In this document: positions 1 to 7,837 of the stretch, piece by piece
Layout of the letters: each line of letters starts with the position of its first letter
Position numbering within the stretch: position 1 is the stretch's first letter
Assembly (NCBI GenBank): GCA_963706385.1
Contig: OY970153.1
Coordinates: forward strand, 2,914,001 to 2,978,000
Length of the DNA: 64,000 nucleotides
Source: Poindextera sp963706385
GTDB taxonomy: Bacteria; Pseudomonadota; Alphaproteobacteria; Caulobacterales; Caulobacteraceae
Direction of reading: 5' to 3'
Notes under the pieces: model-generated
What the model saw: only the letters and a program-made list of their open reading frames with translations
Databases searched by the model: none
Told to the model about the DNA's origin: nothing
Translations under genes and position numbers: made by a program

Positions 1-1
1 G

Positions 2-115
2 GACCGGACCGGCGTGTTCGGCGTCGTCACCCGGGGCTTCCAGCCCACGGCGACGGTGATCGGGATCATCGACCAATGGCTCGCCCGCGCGGCCGAGCCC
101 GCCCCGGCGAACTGA
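2..115 (+). CDS. C-terminal end of an unidentified protein (partial)
   Basis: The window opens inside a reading frame that ends with TGA at 113-115. The last 37 residues are visible and include the stretch GVFGVVTRGFQPTATVIGII, then an Ala/Pro-rich tail. This is too little to name the family. The next gene begins 25 bp downstream on the same strand with its own ribosome binding site (GGAGAG), so the two may be co-transcribed. The call as coding rests on the clean frame to the window edge and on this spacing. Confidence 0.5.
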   Translation, partial: DRTGVFGVVTRGFQPTATVIGIIDQWLARAAEPAPAN

Positions 116-140
116 ACGCGTCCCTCAATCGGAGAGTCCC

Positions 141-926
141 ATGAGCCTCGCGTCCAAAGCCGCCGTCGTCACCGGCTCCACCAGCGGGATCGGCCTCGCC
201 TACGCCCGCGCCCTCGCGGCCGAGGGCGCCAACGTGCTGATCAACGGCTTTGGCGATCCCGCCGAGATCGAGGCGATCCGGGCCGGGCTTGAGCGCGAGT
301 TCAAGGTGGGGGCGCTCTATTCGCCGGCCGACATGACCAAGCCGGCGGAGATCGCGGCCATGGTCGATCAGGCGGCGCGCGCGTTCGGCTCGGTCGACAT
401 CGCCATCGCCAACGCCGGCGTCCAGTTCGTCTCGCCGATCGAGGATTTCCCGGTCGAGAAGTGGGACCAGATCATCGCCGTCAATCTGTCCTCGGCCTTC
501 CACCTCATGCGCGCGGCCGTGCCGCGCATGAAGGTCAAGGGCTGGGGCCGGATCATCTCCACCGCCTCGGCCCACTCGCTGGTCGCCTCGCCGTTCAAGG
601 CGGCCTATGTCGCGGCCAAGCATGGCCTCGCCGGCCTGACCAAGACCGTGGCGCTGGAGATCGCGAGCCTTGGGATCACGGTTAACTGCATCAGTCCCGG
701 CTATGTCTGGACGCCGCTGGTCGAACAGCAGATTCCCGCCACCATGAAGGCGCGGAACCTGACCCGCGAGCAGGTGATCGACGACGTATTGCTGCAGGCC
801 CAGCCGACCAAAACGTTCGTCACCGCCGAACAGGTCGCGGCGCTGGCGGTCTACCTCTGCTCGGACGCCGCCAGCCAGATCACCGGCGCCAACCTGTCGA
901 TGGACGGCGGCTGGACGGCGGCCTAG
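141..926 (+). CDS. bdhA: 3-hydroxybutyrate dehydrogenase (SDR family)
   Basis: Predicted cytoplasmic NAD-dependent D-3-hydroxybutyrate dehydrogenase (to acetoacetate), used when polyhydroxybutyrate is mobilised. The 261-residue protein is a classical short-chain dehydrogenase: TGSTSGIG at 11-18 binds the cofactor, NAG is at 91-93, and S143, Y156 and K160 form the catalytic set. Residues Q95, H145, K153 and Q196/Q197 sit where the characterised 3-hydroxybutyrate dehydrogenases hold the substrate carboxylate, which separates it from general SDRs. The sequence ends in the family-typical GANLSMDGGWTAA. ATG 141 follows the site GGAGAG. It converges on the next gene with only 31 bp between the stop codons. 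Confidence 0.93.
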   Translation: MSLASKAAVVTGSTSGIGLAYARALAAEGANVLINGFGDPAEIEAIRAGLEREFKVGALYSPADMTKPAEIAAMVDQAARAFGSVDIAIANAGVQFVSPIEDFPVEKWDQIIAVNLSSAFHLMRAAVPRMKVKGWGRIISTASAHSLVASPFKAAYVAAKHGLAGLTKTVALEIASLGITVNCISPGYVWTPLVEQQIPATMKARNLTREQVIDDVLLQAQPTKTFVTAEQVAALAVYLCSDAASQITGANLSMDGGWTAA

Positions 927-957
927 TTAGGCCACCGCCCGACCTTCATTTCGGCGC

Positions 958-1626
958 TTAGTAGAACACCCCGTAGATCACCTCGACGATTTCGCCGGTG
1001 GCCCGGTCGATCAGCAAGGCGTCGCCGTCGTCGCGCACCCAGATGTAGCCGTAGGGCGGCGGGGACAGGCCGAACAGCCAGTAGTTGAGCAGCCAGTAGT
1101 CCTGCGTCCAGAACAGCGATGGCAGGAACTCGCCGTGCCGCCAATGGTGCGCATACCAGCCGCCCGGCCGGTCGTAGCCGCCGTGGCGGAACCGCCGCAC
1201 GGAATTGAACTCGTCGCCGAAGCCGCGGCGGTCGCCGAAGTTGCCGCGCGCGTCGCGCTGTTCGCTTCCGTCGTAGCCGTGGAACCTATGGCCCGGCCCG
1301 AACTGGCTGCTGGCCGCCGGCGGTCCGCCGCCGAAGCCGCCGACCGGGCCTCGGCCGCCGCCCGCCGGCCCGGCGAGCGCGCCGCCGCCGTGCGAGCCGC
1401 CCCGACCGCCGCCAGAAACGCTGCTTGGCCCGGCGGCGCCATGCGCATGGCCGCCGCCGGCTCCGTGACCGCCGGCTCCGTGACCGCCGGTTCCATGGCC
1501 GCTCTGCGGCTGCGCCGCCGCGGCGGTCGGAAGCGCCAGGATCAGGCACGCGCTCGCCGCTAGGAGCACTCGCGCGGTCCGCCCCGCGGCGCTGACCGTT
1601 GGGTGGGTTGCTGGGTGTCTTTTCAT
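958..1626 (-). CDS. RcnB-family periplasmic protein, Gly/His-rich
   Basis: A 222-residue protein with a signal peptide (hydrophobic core about residues 18-38, ending TAAAAQ). A Gly/His/Ala-rich middle with repeated GHGAGG units follows, then a C-terminal domain of about 70 residues with the RcnB-type ending (PPYGYIWVRDDGDALLIDRA...GEIVEVIYG). RcnB proteins are periplasmic and are linked to nickel/cobalt homeostasis in Escherichia coli, but alphaproteobacteria carry many paralogues of unknown role. The His-rich segment could bind metal; that is inference. ATG 1626 is preceded by GGGAGAA. An inverted repeat GGTCAA-N7-TTGACC lies at 1658-1676 upstream of the start. Confidence 0.8.
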   Translation of the reverse strand: MKRHPATHPTVSAAGRTARVLLAASACLILALPTAAAAQPQSGHGTGGHGAGGHGAGGGHAHGAAGPSSVSGGGRGGSHGGGALAGPAGGGRGPVGGFGGGPPAASSQFGPGHRFHGYDGSEQRDARGNFGDRRGFGDEFNSVRRFRHGGYDRPGGWYAHHWRHGEFLPSLFWTQDYWLLNYWLFGLSPPPYGYIWVRDDGDALLIDRATGEIVEVIYGVFY

Positions 1627-1752
1627 GGGAAGTTCTCCCGTCGCCCAAGGTCGGGCAGGTCAAATGAGGCTTGACCCTGCCGTTATGCGTCGGACGCCGC
1701 CTTGCGCTCGATCAATCTCGGTAAGGAGCGCCCACGGCGCCAGACGCCTGGC

Positions 1753-2952
1753 CTAGCCCAGCAGATGGCGGGCGATCACGTTGCGCTGGGTCTCGCTGGT
1801 GCCGGAATAGATAGTGGCGGCGCGGACCGCCAGGTGCTTGGCCATGATGCGGGCGCCGGCGTCGACCGCCTCGCCGGCCAGGCCGAGGGCGGTCAGCGCC
1901 GCTATGGCGGGCGGGCCGGCGGCCTCCAGCGCGAGCTCGGCCACCCTCTGGTGCAGTTCGCTGCCGACCAGCTTGAGCATCGACGGCGAGATCTGGTCTT
2001 CCGGGCGGGGCCGGCCGGCGGGCAGGGCCGCCAGCTCCAGTCGCTCGAACGCGGTCAGCTCGATCTCCAGGCTAGCCAGGCGCGCGCGCAGCGCCGGCTC
2101 CAGGCGCTCCCCCGCCGCGGCGATGGCGTCAGCCGTACGGCGCAGCACCCGTCGCACCAGGCCCGACGGGGTGTTGTTCGAGCGGGCCAGTTGCATCAGC
2201 CGCTTGGCCACGCCCCAGCCGTCGTTCTCCTCGCCGACCCGGTTGGCCGCCGGCACGCGCACGTCGTCGAAAAACACCTGATTGAACTCGTGTTCGCCGT
2301 TGAGACCGAGGATCGGGGAGACTGTCAGGCCCGGGCTGTCCATGTCGATCAGCAGGAAAGTCAGCCCCTGCTGGCGCCGCTCGCCGTCGGACGTGCGCAC
2401 GATCGCGAACATGCGGTTGGAATGATGCGCGCCGGTGGTCCAGATCTTCGTGCCGTTGACCACATAGTGCTCGCCTCGCCGCTCGGCGCGGGTGGCGATG
2501 GCGGCGAGGTCCGAGCCCGCGCCGGGCTCGGAGAAGCCTTGGCACCAGAGATCCTCGCCCGACAGGATGGCGGGCAGGTAGCGGGCCTGCTGCAGCGGGG
2601 TTCCGATCTCGATCAGCAGCGGGCCCAGGCTGCGAATGCCGCCGGCGAACAGCACCGGCGCATCGTTCAGGGCGCATTCGCGCTCGAATAGGAAACGTTG
2701 CCGCGCGGTCCATCCCGCGCCGCCCCAGGCCACCGGCCATGCCGGCGCGACCCAGCCGCGCTCGAACAGCCGCCGATGCCAGACGCGGCAGGCGGCGATG
2801 TCGGCGTGCACGCCAAGCGTCAGGCGGCCCGCCTCTCTCAGATCCGGGGTCAGGGCCTCGGCCAGGAAGGCGCGGACTTCGGCGAGGAACGCCGTTTCGT
2901 CCGGCTCGATGGCGCCGGGCGCCGGCGTGGTGAGCGCCGCAAGGCTTGACAT
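1753..2952 (-). CDS. acyl-CoA dehydrogenase
   Basis: FAD-dependent acyl-CoA dehydrogenase, about 399 residues, catalysing alpha,beta-desaturation of an acyl-CoA thioester. Visible hallmarks are WCQGFSEPGAGSDLA (FAD/substrate signature), KIWTTGAHHSNRMF, and the C-terminal GTSETQRNVIARHLLG. The frame stays open upstream for another 47 codons, but ATG 2952 is chosen because the homologous region starts soon after it and the upstream residues look like leader sequence. The substrate cannot be told; FadE-type enzymes like this act on fatty acids or sterol side chains. A perfect FNR/FixK-type site is centred about 75 bp upstream of this start. The ferredoxin gene is divergent from it. Confidence 0.9.
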   Translation of the reverse strand: MSSLAALTTPAPGAIEPDETAFLAEVRAFLAEALTPDLREAGRLTLGVHADIAACRVWHRRLFERGWVAPAWPVAWGGAGWTARQRFLFERECALNDAPVLFAGGIRSLGPLLIEIGTPLQQARYLPAILSGEDLWCQGFSEPGAGSDLAAIATRAERRGEHYVVNGTKIWTTGAHHSNRMFAIVRTSDGERRQQGLTFLLIDMDSPGLTVSPILGLNGEHEFNQVFFDDVRVPAANRVGEENDGWGVAKRLMQLARSNNTPSGLVRRVLRRTADAIAAAGERLEPALRARLASLEIELTAFERLELAALPAGRPRPEDQISPSMLKLVGSELHQRVAELALEAAGPPAIAALTALGLAGEAVDAGARIMAKHLAVRAATIYSGTSETQRNVIARHLLG

Positions 2953-3019
2953 AGGTTTACTCTCTACACCGCCCGGCGCAGCGGTTGGGCAGTTTGGATG
3001 AACAAGACCCATGTGTGAC

Positions 3020-3033
3020 TTGATGCAGGTCAA
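3020..3033. promoter_or_regulatory. FNR/FixK-type binding site
   Basis: TTGATGCAGGTCAA matches the consensus TTGA-N6-TCAA exactly. Its centre is about 75 bp upstream of the acyl-CoA dehydrogenase start at 2952, a plausible place for activation on the minus strand. CRP/FNR-family regulators such as FixK and FNR bind such sites under low oxygen. That one acts here is inference. Confidence 0.55.
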
Positions 3034-3092
3034 GCCTAGTTGATTTGACGACGGAAGAGTCTCCGCTCGATCCGCCAAAACCGCATCGATCA

Positions 3093-3106
3093 TTGATCTA
3101 GATTAA
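3093..3106. promoter_or_regulatory. FNR/FixK-like site, imperfect
   Basis: TTGATCTAGATTAA has one mismatch to TTGAT-N4-ATCAA. It lies on the ferredoxin side of the divergent region, about 190 bp before the ferredoxin start, and is followed at once by the palindrome TGACGCAGGCGTCA. The call is weaker than the site at 3020. Confidence 0.35.
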
Positions 3107-3287
3107 AGTTGACGCAGGCGTCATGCTTAGGGTTCAGCTCGTGGCGCCCAAGAGCGGCGCGGGAACGGCGGGAGAGGACTTTGCGCGCGCAAGGTCACGA
3201 TCCTCGGATGGCAGGCGATCGGTTCGGCGGCCGCGAGGCGGCGAAGGACCAGGTCCTCCTTGCGCGTTCCTCGGCCGGAAGCATCGC

Positions 3288-3608
3288 ATGGCGAAGATCA
3301 CCTACATCGAGACCGGCGGCGCCGAACACCATGTCAATGTGCCGAACGGGCTTTCGGTGATGGACGGCGCCAAGCGGTTCACCATTCCCGGAATCGAGGG
3401 CGACTGCGGCGGCGCCTGCGCCTGCGCGACCTGCCACGTCTATGTCGAGGCGGGCTGGTTCGAGCGTCTGCCGCCCCCGGAGGAGCTCGAGCAGGAGATG
3501 CTCGACTTCGCCTTCGACGTGCGGCCGAACAGCCGCCTCAGTTGCCAGATCAAGGTCGACGACAGCCTCGACGGCCTCGTCGTCCGCACCCCGCCGCGTC
3601 AATACTGA
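3288..3608 (+). CDS. 2Fe-2S ferredoxin, adrenodoxin type
   Basis: A 106-residue electron carrier. The cluster ligands follow the vertebrate/bacterial adrenodoxin pattern C-x5-C-x2-C plus a distant Cys: C40, C46, C49 and C86 (an extra C44 lies inside the loop). Ferredoxins of this class feed electrons to cytochromes P450 or other oxygenases. The start ATG 3288 (MAKITYIETGG) is where the fold begins; the open frame upstream has no family similarity. A di-iron protein follows after 25 bp, so the ferredoxin may be its electron donor, or may serve the P450 at 49779, which lacks a ferredoxin of its own. The partner is inferred. Confidence 0.92.
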   Translation: MAKITYIETGGAEHHVNVPNGLSVMDGAKRFTIPGIEGDCGGACACATCHVYVEAGWFERLPPPEELEQEMLDFAFDVRPNSRLSCQIKVDDSLDGLVVRTPPRQY

Positions 3609-3633
3609 CCACAACCCCTCAGGGAGAGCCATC

Positions 3634-4725
3634 ATGAGCGTGCTGGAACAGGATACCGCCAAACCAAGGTCGGACTGGAAGGTCACGATGAATCCGGACG
3701 ACCTCTACATGAACCCGATGAACATCGCCTGGACGTTCAAATACATCATGTCCGGCGACAAGGTCGAAGAGCTCTATAAGCGGGCCAAACAGAACCAGTG
3801 GGATTCGGACGAACTGCTGCCCTGGGACACGCCGGTGGACCCATCCAAGCCGCTGATCAACGACCGTTCGGACATCTATCACCGGATGCCGTTCTTCTCG
3901 AAGCTGTCGAAGTCGCAGCAGGAGACTTTCACGGCGCACTCCACCGCCCAGCTGCTGTCGCAGTTCCTGCACGGCGAGCAGGGGGCGCTGATGACCGCGG
4001 CCTGCGTCACCCATTCGGTGCCCGACGCCACCGCCAAGCTCTACGCCGCCACCCAGACCATGGACGAGGCGCGCCACGTCGAGGTCTACGCCCGCTATTG
4101 CGACAAGATCGCCATCGTCTATCCGATGTCGCTGTGGCTGAAGGCGCTGATCGACGCGACCCTGAAGTCGGACCGCTACGAGAAGATCATGATCGGCATG
4201 AACATGATCGTCGAGGGCCTGGCGCTGGGCGCGTTCAACAACATGTACCGCACCACCCAGTGCGAGCTGCTCAAGAAGCTCACCTTCAACGTCATGCGCG
4301 ACGAATCCCGGCACGTCTCGTTCGGCCACGCCTATCTGGGCCCGGTGATCGCCAAACTGCCGGAGGACGAGGTCGAGGACCTGGCCGAATTCGCCTTCCA
4401 GGCGGTCAACATCCTGGCCCACGGCGGCGAGGCCGGCACCCTGGCCAGCCGGGTCGATCCCGGCTTCATGCAGGTGCTGGAGAATTGCAGCCTCGATCCG
4501 GACGACTTCTTCAAGGGCATCGCCGAGGCCGAGGCGGCGGGGGTGACCCAGGAGCTGCCCCCCGGCCAGATTCATTCGCTGAAGGACCTGATGCTGCCGG
4601 CCCTGGCCCGCGTCGGCCTGCTCACTCCCACCGTGCGCAAGAAGTACGACGAGGCCGGCATCCCGGTGTTCGAGGACCCGCGGGTGCTGGAAGCGATGGA
4701 AGGCGGCCATCCGATCGCCGCCTAA
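3634..4725 (+). CDS. ferritin-like di-iron carboxylate protein (probable oxygenase)
   Basis: A 363-residue helical protein with the ligand set of the ferritin-like di-iron superfamily: E115 (HGEQGA), E145-x2-H148 (DEARH), E194 (IVEGLALGAF) and E224-x2-H227 (DESRH). This two-Glu plus two-ExxH pattern is shared by ribonucleotide reductase R2, R2-like oxidases and AurF-type oxygenases; which of these it resembles most cannot be decided by eye. ATG 3634 has a good site (AGGGAGA). It sits 25 bp behind the ferredoxin gene, and a PAS-domain gene follows. A reasonable reading is an oxygen-activating enzyme reduced by that ferredoxin. Confidence 0.75.
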   Translation: MSVLEQDTAKPRSDWKVTMNPDDLYMNPMNIAWTFKYIMSGDKVEELYKRAKQNQWDSDELLPWDTPVDPSKPLINDRSDIYHRMPFFSKLSKSQQETFTAHSTAQLLSQFLHGEQGALMTAACVTHSVPDATAKLYAATQTMDEARHVEVYARYCDKIAIVYPMSLWLKALIDATLKSDRYEKIMIGMNMIVEGLALGAFNNMYRTTQCELLKKLTFNVMRDESRHVSFGHAYLGPVIAKLPEDEVEDLAEFAFQAVNILAHGGEAGTLASRVDPGFMQVLENCSLDPDDFFKGIAEAEAAGVTQELPPGQIHSLKDLMLPALARVGLLTPTVRKKYDEAGIPVFEDPRVLEAMEGGHPIAA

Positions 4726-4790
4726 CCGCAGCGCGTCGCGGACCGGTGTCCCGGGCAAGCGCTCGGGACGCCGGCGCCGCGCCAGGGATC

Positions 4791-5966
4791 ATGGACATGA
4801 GCGAGCCTGAGCGCCAGGCCGACGACGCCGCTCCGGGCTTCCACCAGAGCGTGCTGGACGCTCTGCCCGAGGCGGTGATCGTCTCGGCGCCCGACGGGGT
4901 GATCACCTTCGTCAACGCCGCCGCCGAAGCGTTGTTCGGCTATGGCGCGGCCGAGATGGTCGGCCAGCCGATCACCGTGCTGGTGCCGATCCGACCGGAA
5001 CGTCGGGCCGATCCGGTCAAATGGCTGGCCCGCTGGGCGGGCGAGCCGGACTTCGAGCAGTCCCGCTTTTTGGATTTGATCGCCCGCCGCAAGGACGGCC
5101 TGGAGATGACCGTCGAAGTGCGGGTGCGCGAAGGTCGGGTGGGCGGGCGCCAGCGCTACTTCGTCACCGTGCGCGACAAGACCGCGCTGAGGCGCGAGCA
5201 GATCGCGCTGAAGGACGCCAACCTTCGCGCCGCGCGCATCTTGATGGTGGCCGAGGACGCCATCGTCTCGGCCGACGCCGACCAGAAGATCATCTTCTTC
5301 AACCTCGCCGCCGAGACGATGTTCGGTTACCGCGCCGAAGAGGTGCTGGGCCAGCCGCTCGCGATCCTGCTGCCGCCGGAGGCTCGAACCGAGCATGTGG
5401 CGCATGTGGAGAGTTTTCGCGAGTCCAAACAGGCCTCGCGGATGATGAGTGATCGGCCGGAGGTGCGAGGCGTGCGCCGCTCGGGCGAAAGCTTCCCGAT
5501 CGAGGCCACCATCACCAAGGTGATGGCCGCCGGCGCCCTGACCTATACCGCCCACCTACGCGACGTGACCGAGCGCAACCGCGCCCGCGAAGCCCTGGCC
5601 GAGCGCGAACGGCGCATCCGCGCGGTGTTCGACCACGCCGGCGAGGCGATCGCGCTGCTGAGCCCGGACGGCGCCATCGTGGAGATCAACCGCGCCGCCT
5701 CCGCGCTCACCGCCGTCGACCGCCCGCTGATCGGCGCGCCGCTCTGGGCCGCGCCCTGGCTGGGCGTCGATCTGGCGGCGAACCCGGCCGCGGCCGAGCC
5801 GCTGAAGGCCGCGATCGCCAGCGCCGCGTCGGGAAAGCCCGCGCGGCTGGCGGTGGAGCTGACCCGGGACGGCGAGCCGCTGCCGATCGACGTGCGCCTG
5901 ACGCCGATCCCCGGCGCGGACGGCGCCGTCGCCTATGTTCTGGCCGAGGGCCGGTTCGAGACCTGA
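4791..5966 (+). CDS. PAS-domain sensor protein without output domain
   Basis: A soluble 391-residue protein built of three PAS modules, roughly residues 18-135, 146-265 and 278-390, joined by short helical linkers. Each module has the PAS opening (VLDALPEAVIVSAPDGVITF; AEDAIVSADADQKIIFFN; AGEAIALLSPDGAIVEIN). No kinase, GGDEF, EAL, HTH or methyl-accepting region is present, so it must act through a partner or as a stand-alone small-molecule or redox sensor. ATG 4791 and ATG 4797 are both possible starts. It is 65 bp downstream of the di-iron gene on the same strand, which suggests but does not prove co-transcription. Confidence 0.8.
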   Translation: MDMSEPERQADDAAPGFHQSVLDALPEAVIVSAPDGVITFVNAAAEALFGYGAAEMVGQPITVLVPIRPERRADPVKWLARWAGEPDFEQSRFLDLIARRKDGLEMTVEVRVREGRVGGRQRYFVTVRDKTALRREQIALKDANLRAARILMVAEDAIVSADADQKIIFFNLAAETMFGYRAEEVLGQPLAILLPPEARTEHVAHVESFRESKQASRMMSDRPEVRGVRRSGESFPIEATITKVMAAGALTYTAHLRDVTERNRAREALAERERRIRAVFDHAGEAIALLSPDGAIVEINRAASALTAVDRPLIGAPLWAAPWLGVDLAANPAAAEPLKAAIASAASGKPARLAVELTRDGEPLPIDVRLTPIPGADGAVAYVLAEGRFET

Positions 5967-5976
5967 GCCGCCATAA

Positions 5977-6022
5977 AGCACGATTCACGGTTCAGGCAGA
6001 ATCACCTGAACCGTGAATCGTG
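5977..6022. repeat. large intergenic palindrome, interrupted by the IS
   Basis: The arms 5979-5996 (CACGATTCACGGTTCAGG) and 6005-6022 are exact reverse complements with an 8-nt loop. If the IS element is removed, the stem grows to 20 bp because the bases after the right target duplicate (GCT at 9110-9112 region) restore AGCACG pairing. There is no T-tract, so it is a REP-like or terminator-like structure after the PAS gene rather than a classical intrinsic terminator. Confidence 0.8.
6014..6021. repeat. left target-site duplicate of IS element
   Basis: TGAATCGT immediately precedes the left terminal repeat. The right copy at 9102-9109 is TAAATCGT, identical except for one base. An 8-bp duplication is the usual length for IS1595-family insertion. 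Confidence 0.65.
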
Positions 6023-6043
6023 GCGATTATATATCTTGCAAAC
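6022..6043 (+). repeat. left terminal inverted repeat of the IS1595-type element
   Basis: It starts GGCGATTATATATCTTGC and matches the reverse complement of 9080-9101 at 20 of 22 positions. Confidence 0.8.
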
Positions 6044-6072
6044 TGAACGGCGACCTGGCGGTTTGCGCGCCG

Positions 6073-6363
6073 CTAAGACTGTGGCTTGGCGGGGTCATCG
6101 TCCCGCTCCGCGACGACGGTCCAAAGGTCATTCGGCAAGAGGCGTTTCGCTTCGTTCACAAAGCCTGCGCGGTATGTGGTGCTCGTGAATCGCAACGTGA
6201 TGCGGTTCCCCGCCGCCTTCCAAGCGCTGTCAGTCGTTCCGCCCCACGCTATGCGCTTGTTGCCGACCTTCTGGCTAAAATCCGCCAGCGCACGCAAGCA
6301 GTTGATCACGGCCAAATCGTCGGAGTGCACTGTGATGCTATAGTGGTGATCCGAGTGAGCCAT
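6073..6363 (-). CDS. small passenger protein of the IS element, function unknown
   Basis: A 96-residue protein beginning MAHSDHHYSITVHSDDLAVI and ending near the left end of the element. It has no recognisable catalytic motif, membrane segment or signal peptide. A mixed alpha/beta composition is likely: a hydrophobic strand ITVHSDDLAVI, then a helix CLRALADFSQKVG and a strand NRITLRFTS. Its start is only 3 bp after the stop of the preceding passenger gene, so the two are almost certainly translated from one message. I do not recognise the family. Confidence 0.6.
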   Translation of the reverse strand: MAHSDHHYSITVHSDDLAVINCLRALADFSQKVGNKRIAWGGTTDSAWKAAGNRITLRFTSTTYRAGFVNEAKRLLPNDLWTVVAERDDDPAKPQS

Positions 6364-6366
6364 CCT

Positions 6367-6696
6367 TTAGCGCTTCGTTCCCGGCGCCGTTGGCTTCGTG
6401 AACTTCTTTGTCGCGCGCCTCTTGGTCTCTCCGACCCGCTGCGCCTTGTCCCGCATTCCTATTCTCGACGCCGACCAGTTTGAAGTGGACAGGGCACCCT
6501 TCGCTTTGCGGGTGGGCAGTATCGTGACAGGTACGCCTTCAGCGTCAGGGTCGCGCTCGCTAGCCGGCGGCGGTTTCGTCGCCGCCAGCTTCTTCAGCCG
6601 CTCATCAAACGCCGCTTCGTCGTCGTCCGTCTCCAGCTCACGGGCTAGGTCGCGGAACTTGTCGATCTGGGGCTTAGGTGCGGGTTGGTCGGCCAT
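6367..6696 (-). CDS. small charged passenger protein of the IS element
   Basis: A 109-residue protein (start MADQPAPKPQ at 6696, with an in-frame alternative at 6717). The N-terminal part is an acidic helix (DKFRDLARELETDDDEAAFD, then ERLKKLAA). The C-terminal part is strongly basic (KRRATKKF, APGTKR). Such a bipolar charged protein could bind nucleic acid or a partner protein; no enzymatic motif is seen. It lies between the winged-helix-like gene and the 96-residue gene, tightly spaced on both sides, within the transposon. Function unknown. Confidence 0.6.
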   Translation of the reverse strand: MADQPAPKPQIDKFRDLARELETDDDEAAFDERLKKLAATKPPPASERDPDAEGVPVTILPTRKAKGALSTSNWSASRIGMRDKAQRVGETKRRATKKFTKPTAPGTKR

Positions 6697-6741
6697 GCCG
6701 TCGTTTCTAGCACACAACCAGTTTGTAGCGTCTCCAGGGAG

Positions 6742-7740
6742 CTAGGCGGAAGGCGGCGTTTCACTCGGATAGAGGACCGAAGCGGCCTTCTTCGCCAGCG
6801 CCAAAGCCTTAAACGTACCCTCTATCTGATACTTGAGCAGGTCTACACTCTCGTCTGTCAGGATCGCCGGATAGGTCAGGGACACGTCCCCCTCAGGCAA
6901 ATTGAAGACGGTCGTTCGCAGCACCGTCCCCGCCGTCGCGCCGAGACCCGCGGGCGGCACGCGCGCCGCCTGCGCCGGGGGGATTGGCGGCGGCGAACGC
7001 AGCGCCTCGGTGCGCTCTTGGACGATGACTTCCGACATTGGGATACCCGTATCGCTATCCTCAACGGCGACCCATTCTGCGTCGTCACTGACCCAGCGGA
7101 CCCGCATTGGCTTTTCCAACTGGAGCAGGCCGCCGACCTCCCACTGGATGAGATCGCCGACGCCGGCTCCGCCGTAGACGATCGCGGGCCGCTCGGGCTC
7201 GCCGTCGTCATCTAGCAACTCTGATTTTGGGACCTTCAGACCGACCCCGCCATGACTTTCGCTTGCGCCGGCTTCCTCCAAAAAGCTCAGTGTCTCCAAA
7301 TACGCTCGCGCGGCCGGCTTGATGGCGGTTTGGTTGAAGCCCTGCCGGTTCAGATAGGTCACGACGCCATCTTCCGGCGGGATCATGGCGGGCCAACGCT
7401 CGTGAAGCTCGCGATATAGGGTCGGGCTAAATGCCGCCTGACGTAGACACTTTCGCTTCTCGTTGTCCGAACTCGGGTGAAGTATTGCTTGGGCAAGTGG
7501 GGTCACTCGAAACTCCCCTTTCCCTGCCCGCTCAACGAGACCGTATTGTGCAAGTGCGGCTAGTGCCGCATTGGCCGGTCCGCTGAGACCGGAATAGCCG
7601 ATCAACTTGGCGGCCACTTGGCGGTCAACTGGTGTAAGCCGGTACAATGTTTCGATCTTCCGCACCTGACCGATTGCCTCGCTGAGCGGCGAGATGGGAT
7701 AGGAAGGGCTGCGGATCGGCTTCGGCGTTGGCGCGCCCAT
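6742..7740 (-). CDS. winged-helix-like passenger protein of the IS element
   Basis: A 332-residue protein. Residues about 15-90 look like a winged helix: helices around IGQVRKIETLYRLT and VAAKLIGYSGLSGPANAALA, then a LAQYGLVERAGKGEFRVTP wing. A helical middle follows (SPTLYRELHERWPAMIPPED), then an Ala/Pro-rich linker and a C-terminal domain (VFNLPEGDVSLTYPAILTDE). It resembles in outline bacterial proteins with an N-terminal winged helix that reads a DNA or protein partner; a name is not justified. ATG 7740 follows CGGAGAG. The palindrome CTGACA-ACA-TGTCAG lies just upstream, a possible self-operator. It is the first gene of the three-gene passenger block. Confidence 0.65.
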   Translation of the reverse strand: MGAPTPKPIRSPSYPISPLSEAIGQVRKIETLYRLTPVDRQVAAKLIGYSGLSGPANAALAALAQYGLVERAGKGEFRVTPLAQAILHPSSDNEKRKCLRQAAFSPTLYRELHERWPAMIPPEDGVVTYLNRQGFNQTAIKPAARAYLETLSFLEEAGASESHGGVGLKVPKSELLDDDGEPERPAIVYGGAGVGDLIQWEVGGLLQLEKPMRVRWVSDDAEWVAVEDSDTGIPMSEVIVQERTEALRSPPPIPPAQAARVPPAGLGATAGTVLRTTVFNLPEGDVSLTYPAILTDESVDLLKYQIEGTFKALALAKKAASVLYPSETPPSA

Positions 7741-7755
7741 GGCGACTCTCCGTTT

Positions 7756-7770
7756 CTGACAACATGTCAG
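7756..7770. promoter_or_regulatory. palindrome upstream of the passenger operon
   Basis: CTGACAACATGTCAG has two exact 6-bp arms around ACA, and lies 16-30 bp upstream of the winged-helix-like gene start. Size and position suit an autoregulatory operator. No consensus is recognised. Confidence 0.4.
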
Positions 7771-7837
7771 TAATTCAAGTCAGCGCAAAAGGCAACAGAT
7801 GCCTCCCATGCCTTGACGGCCGTGCTGGGGGGTGCCA

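Larger units (their letters stand above)
2953..3287. promoter_or_regulatory. divergent intergenic region between acyl-CoA dehydrogenase and ferredoxin genes
   Basis: This 335-bp gap is noticeably more A+T-rich than its flanks between about 2990 and 3125 and carries the regulatory candidates listed separately: two FNR/FixK-like sites and a palindrome TGACGC-AG-GCGTCA at 3110-3123. From 3126 to 3287 the sequence is G+C-rich, and I see no convincing gene in it. The open frame upstream of the ferredoxin start has low-quality Arg/Gly/Pro content typical of noncoding frames here. Confidence 0.6.

Noticed and set aside
66..623. Long minus-strand frame opposite the bdhA gene
   Set aside because: Arg/Gly/His-rich shadow frame with no family; bdhA on the other strand has a full set of active-site residues.
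1658..1676. Inverted repeat GGTCAA-N7-TTGACC before the RcnB-like gene
   Set aside because: It has the half-sites in the reverse order for FNR/FixK and no second copy in the window; too weak to call as an operator.
1702..2691. 329-codon plus-strand frame opposite the first acyl-CoA dehydrogenase
   Set aside because: Typical high-GC antisense shadow; composition is unbalanced and the opposite strand is a clear enzyme.
6013..6483. Plus-strand frame across the left end of the IS element
   Set aside because: It crosses the terminal repeat and opposes two passenger genes with better composition and tight operon spacing.
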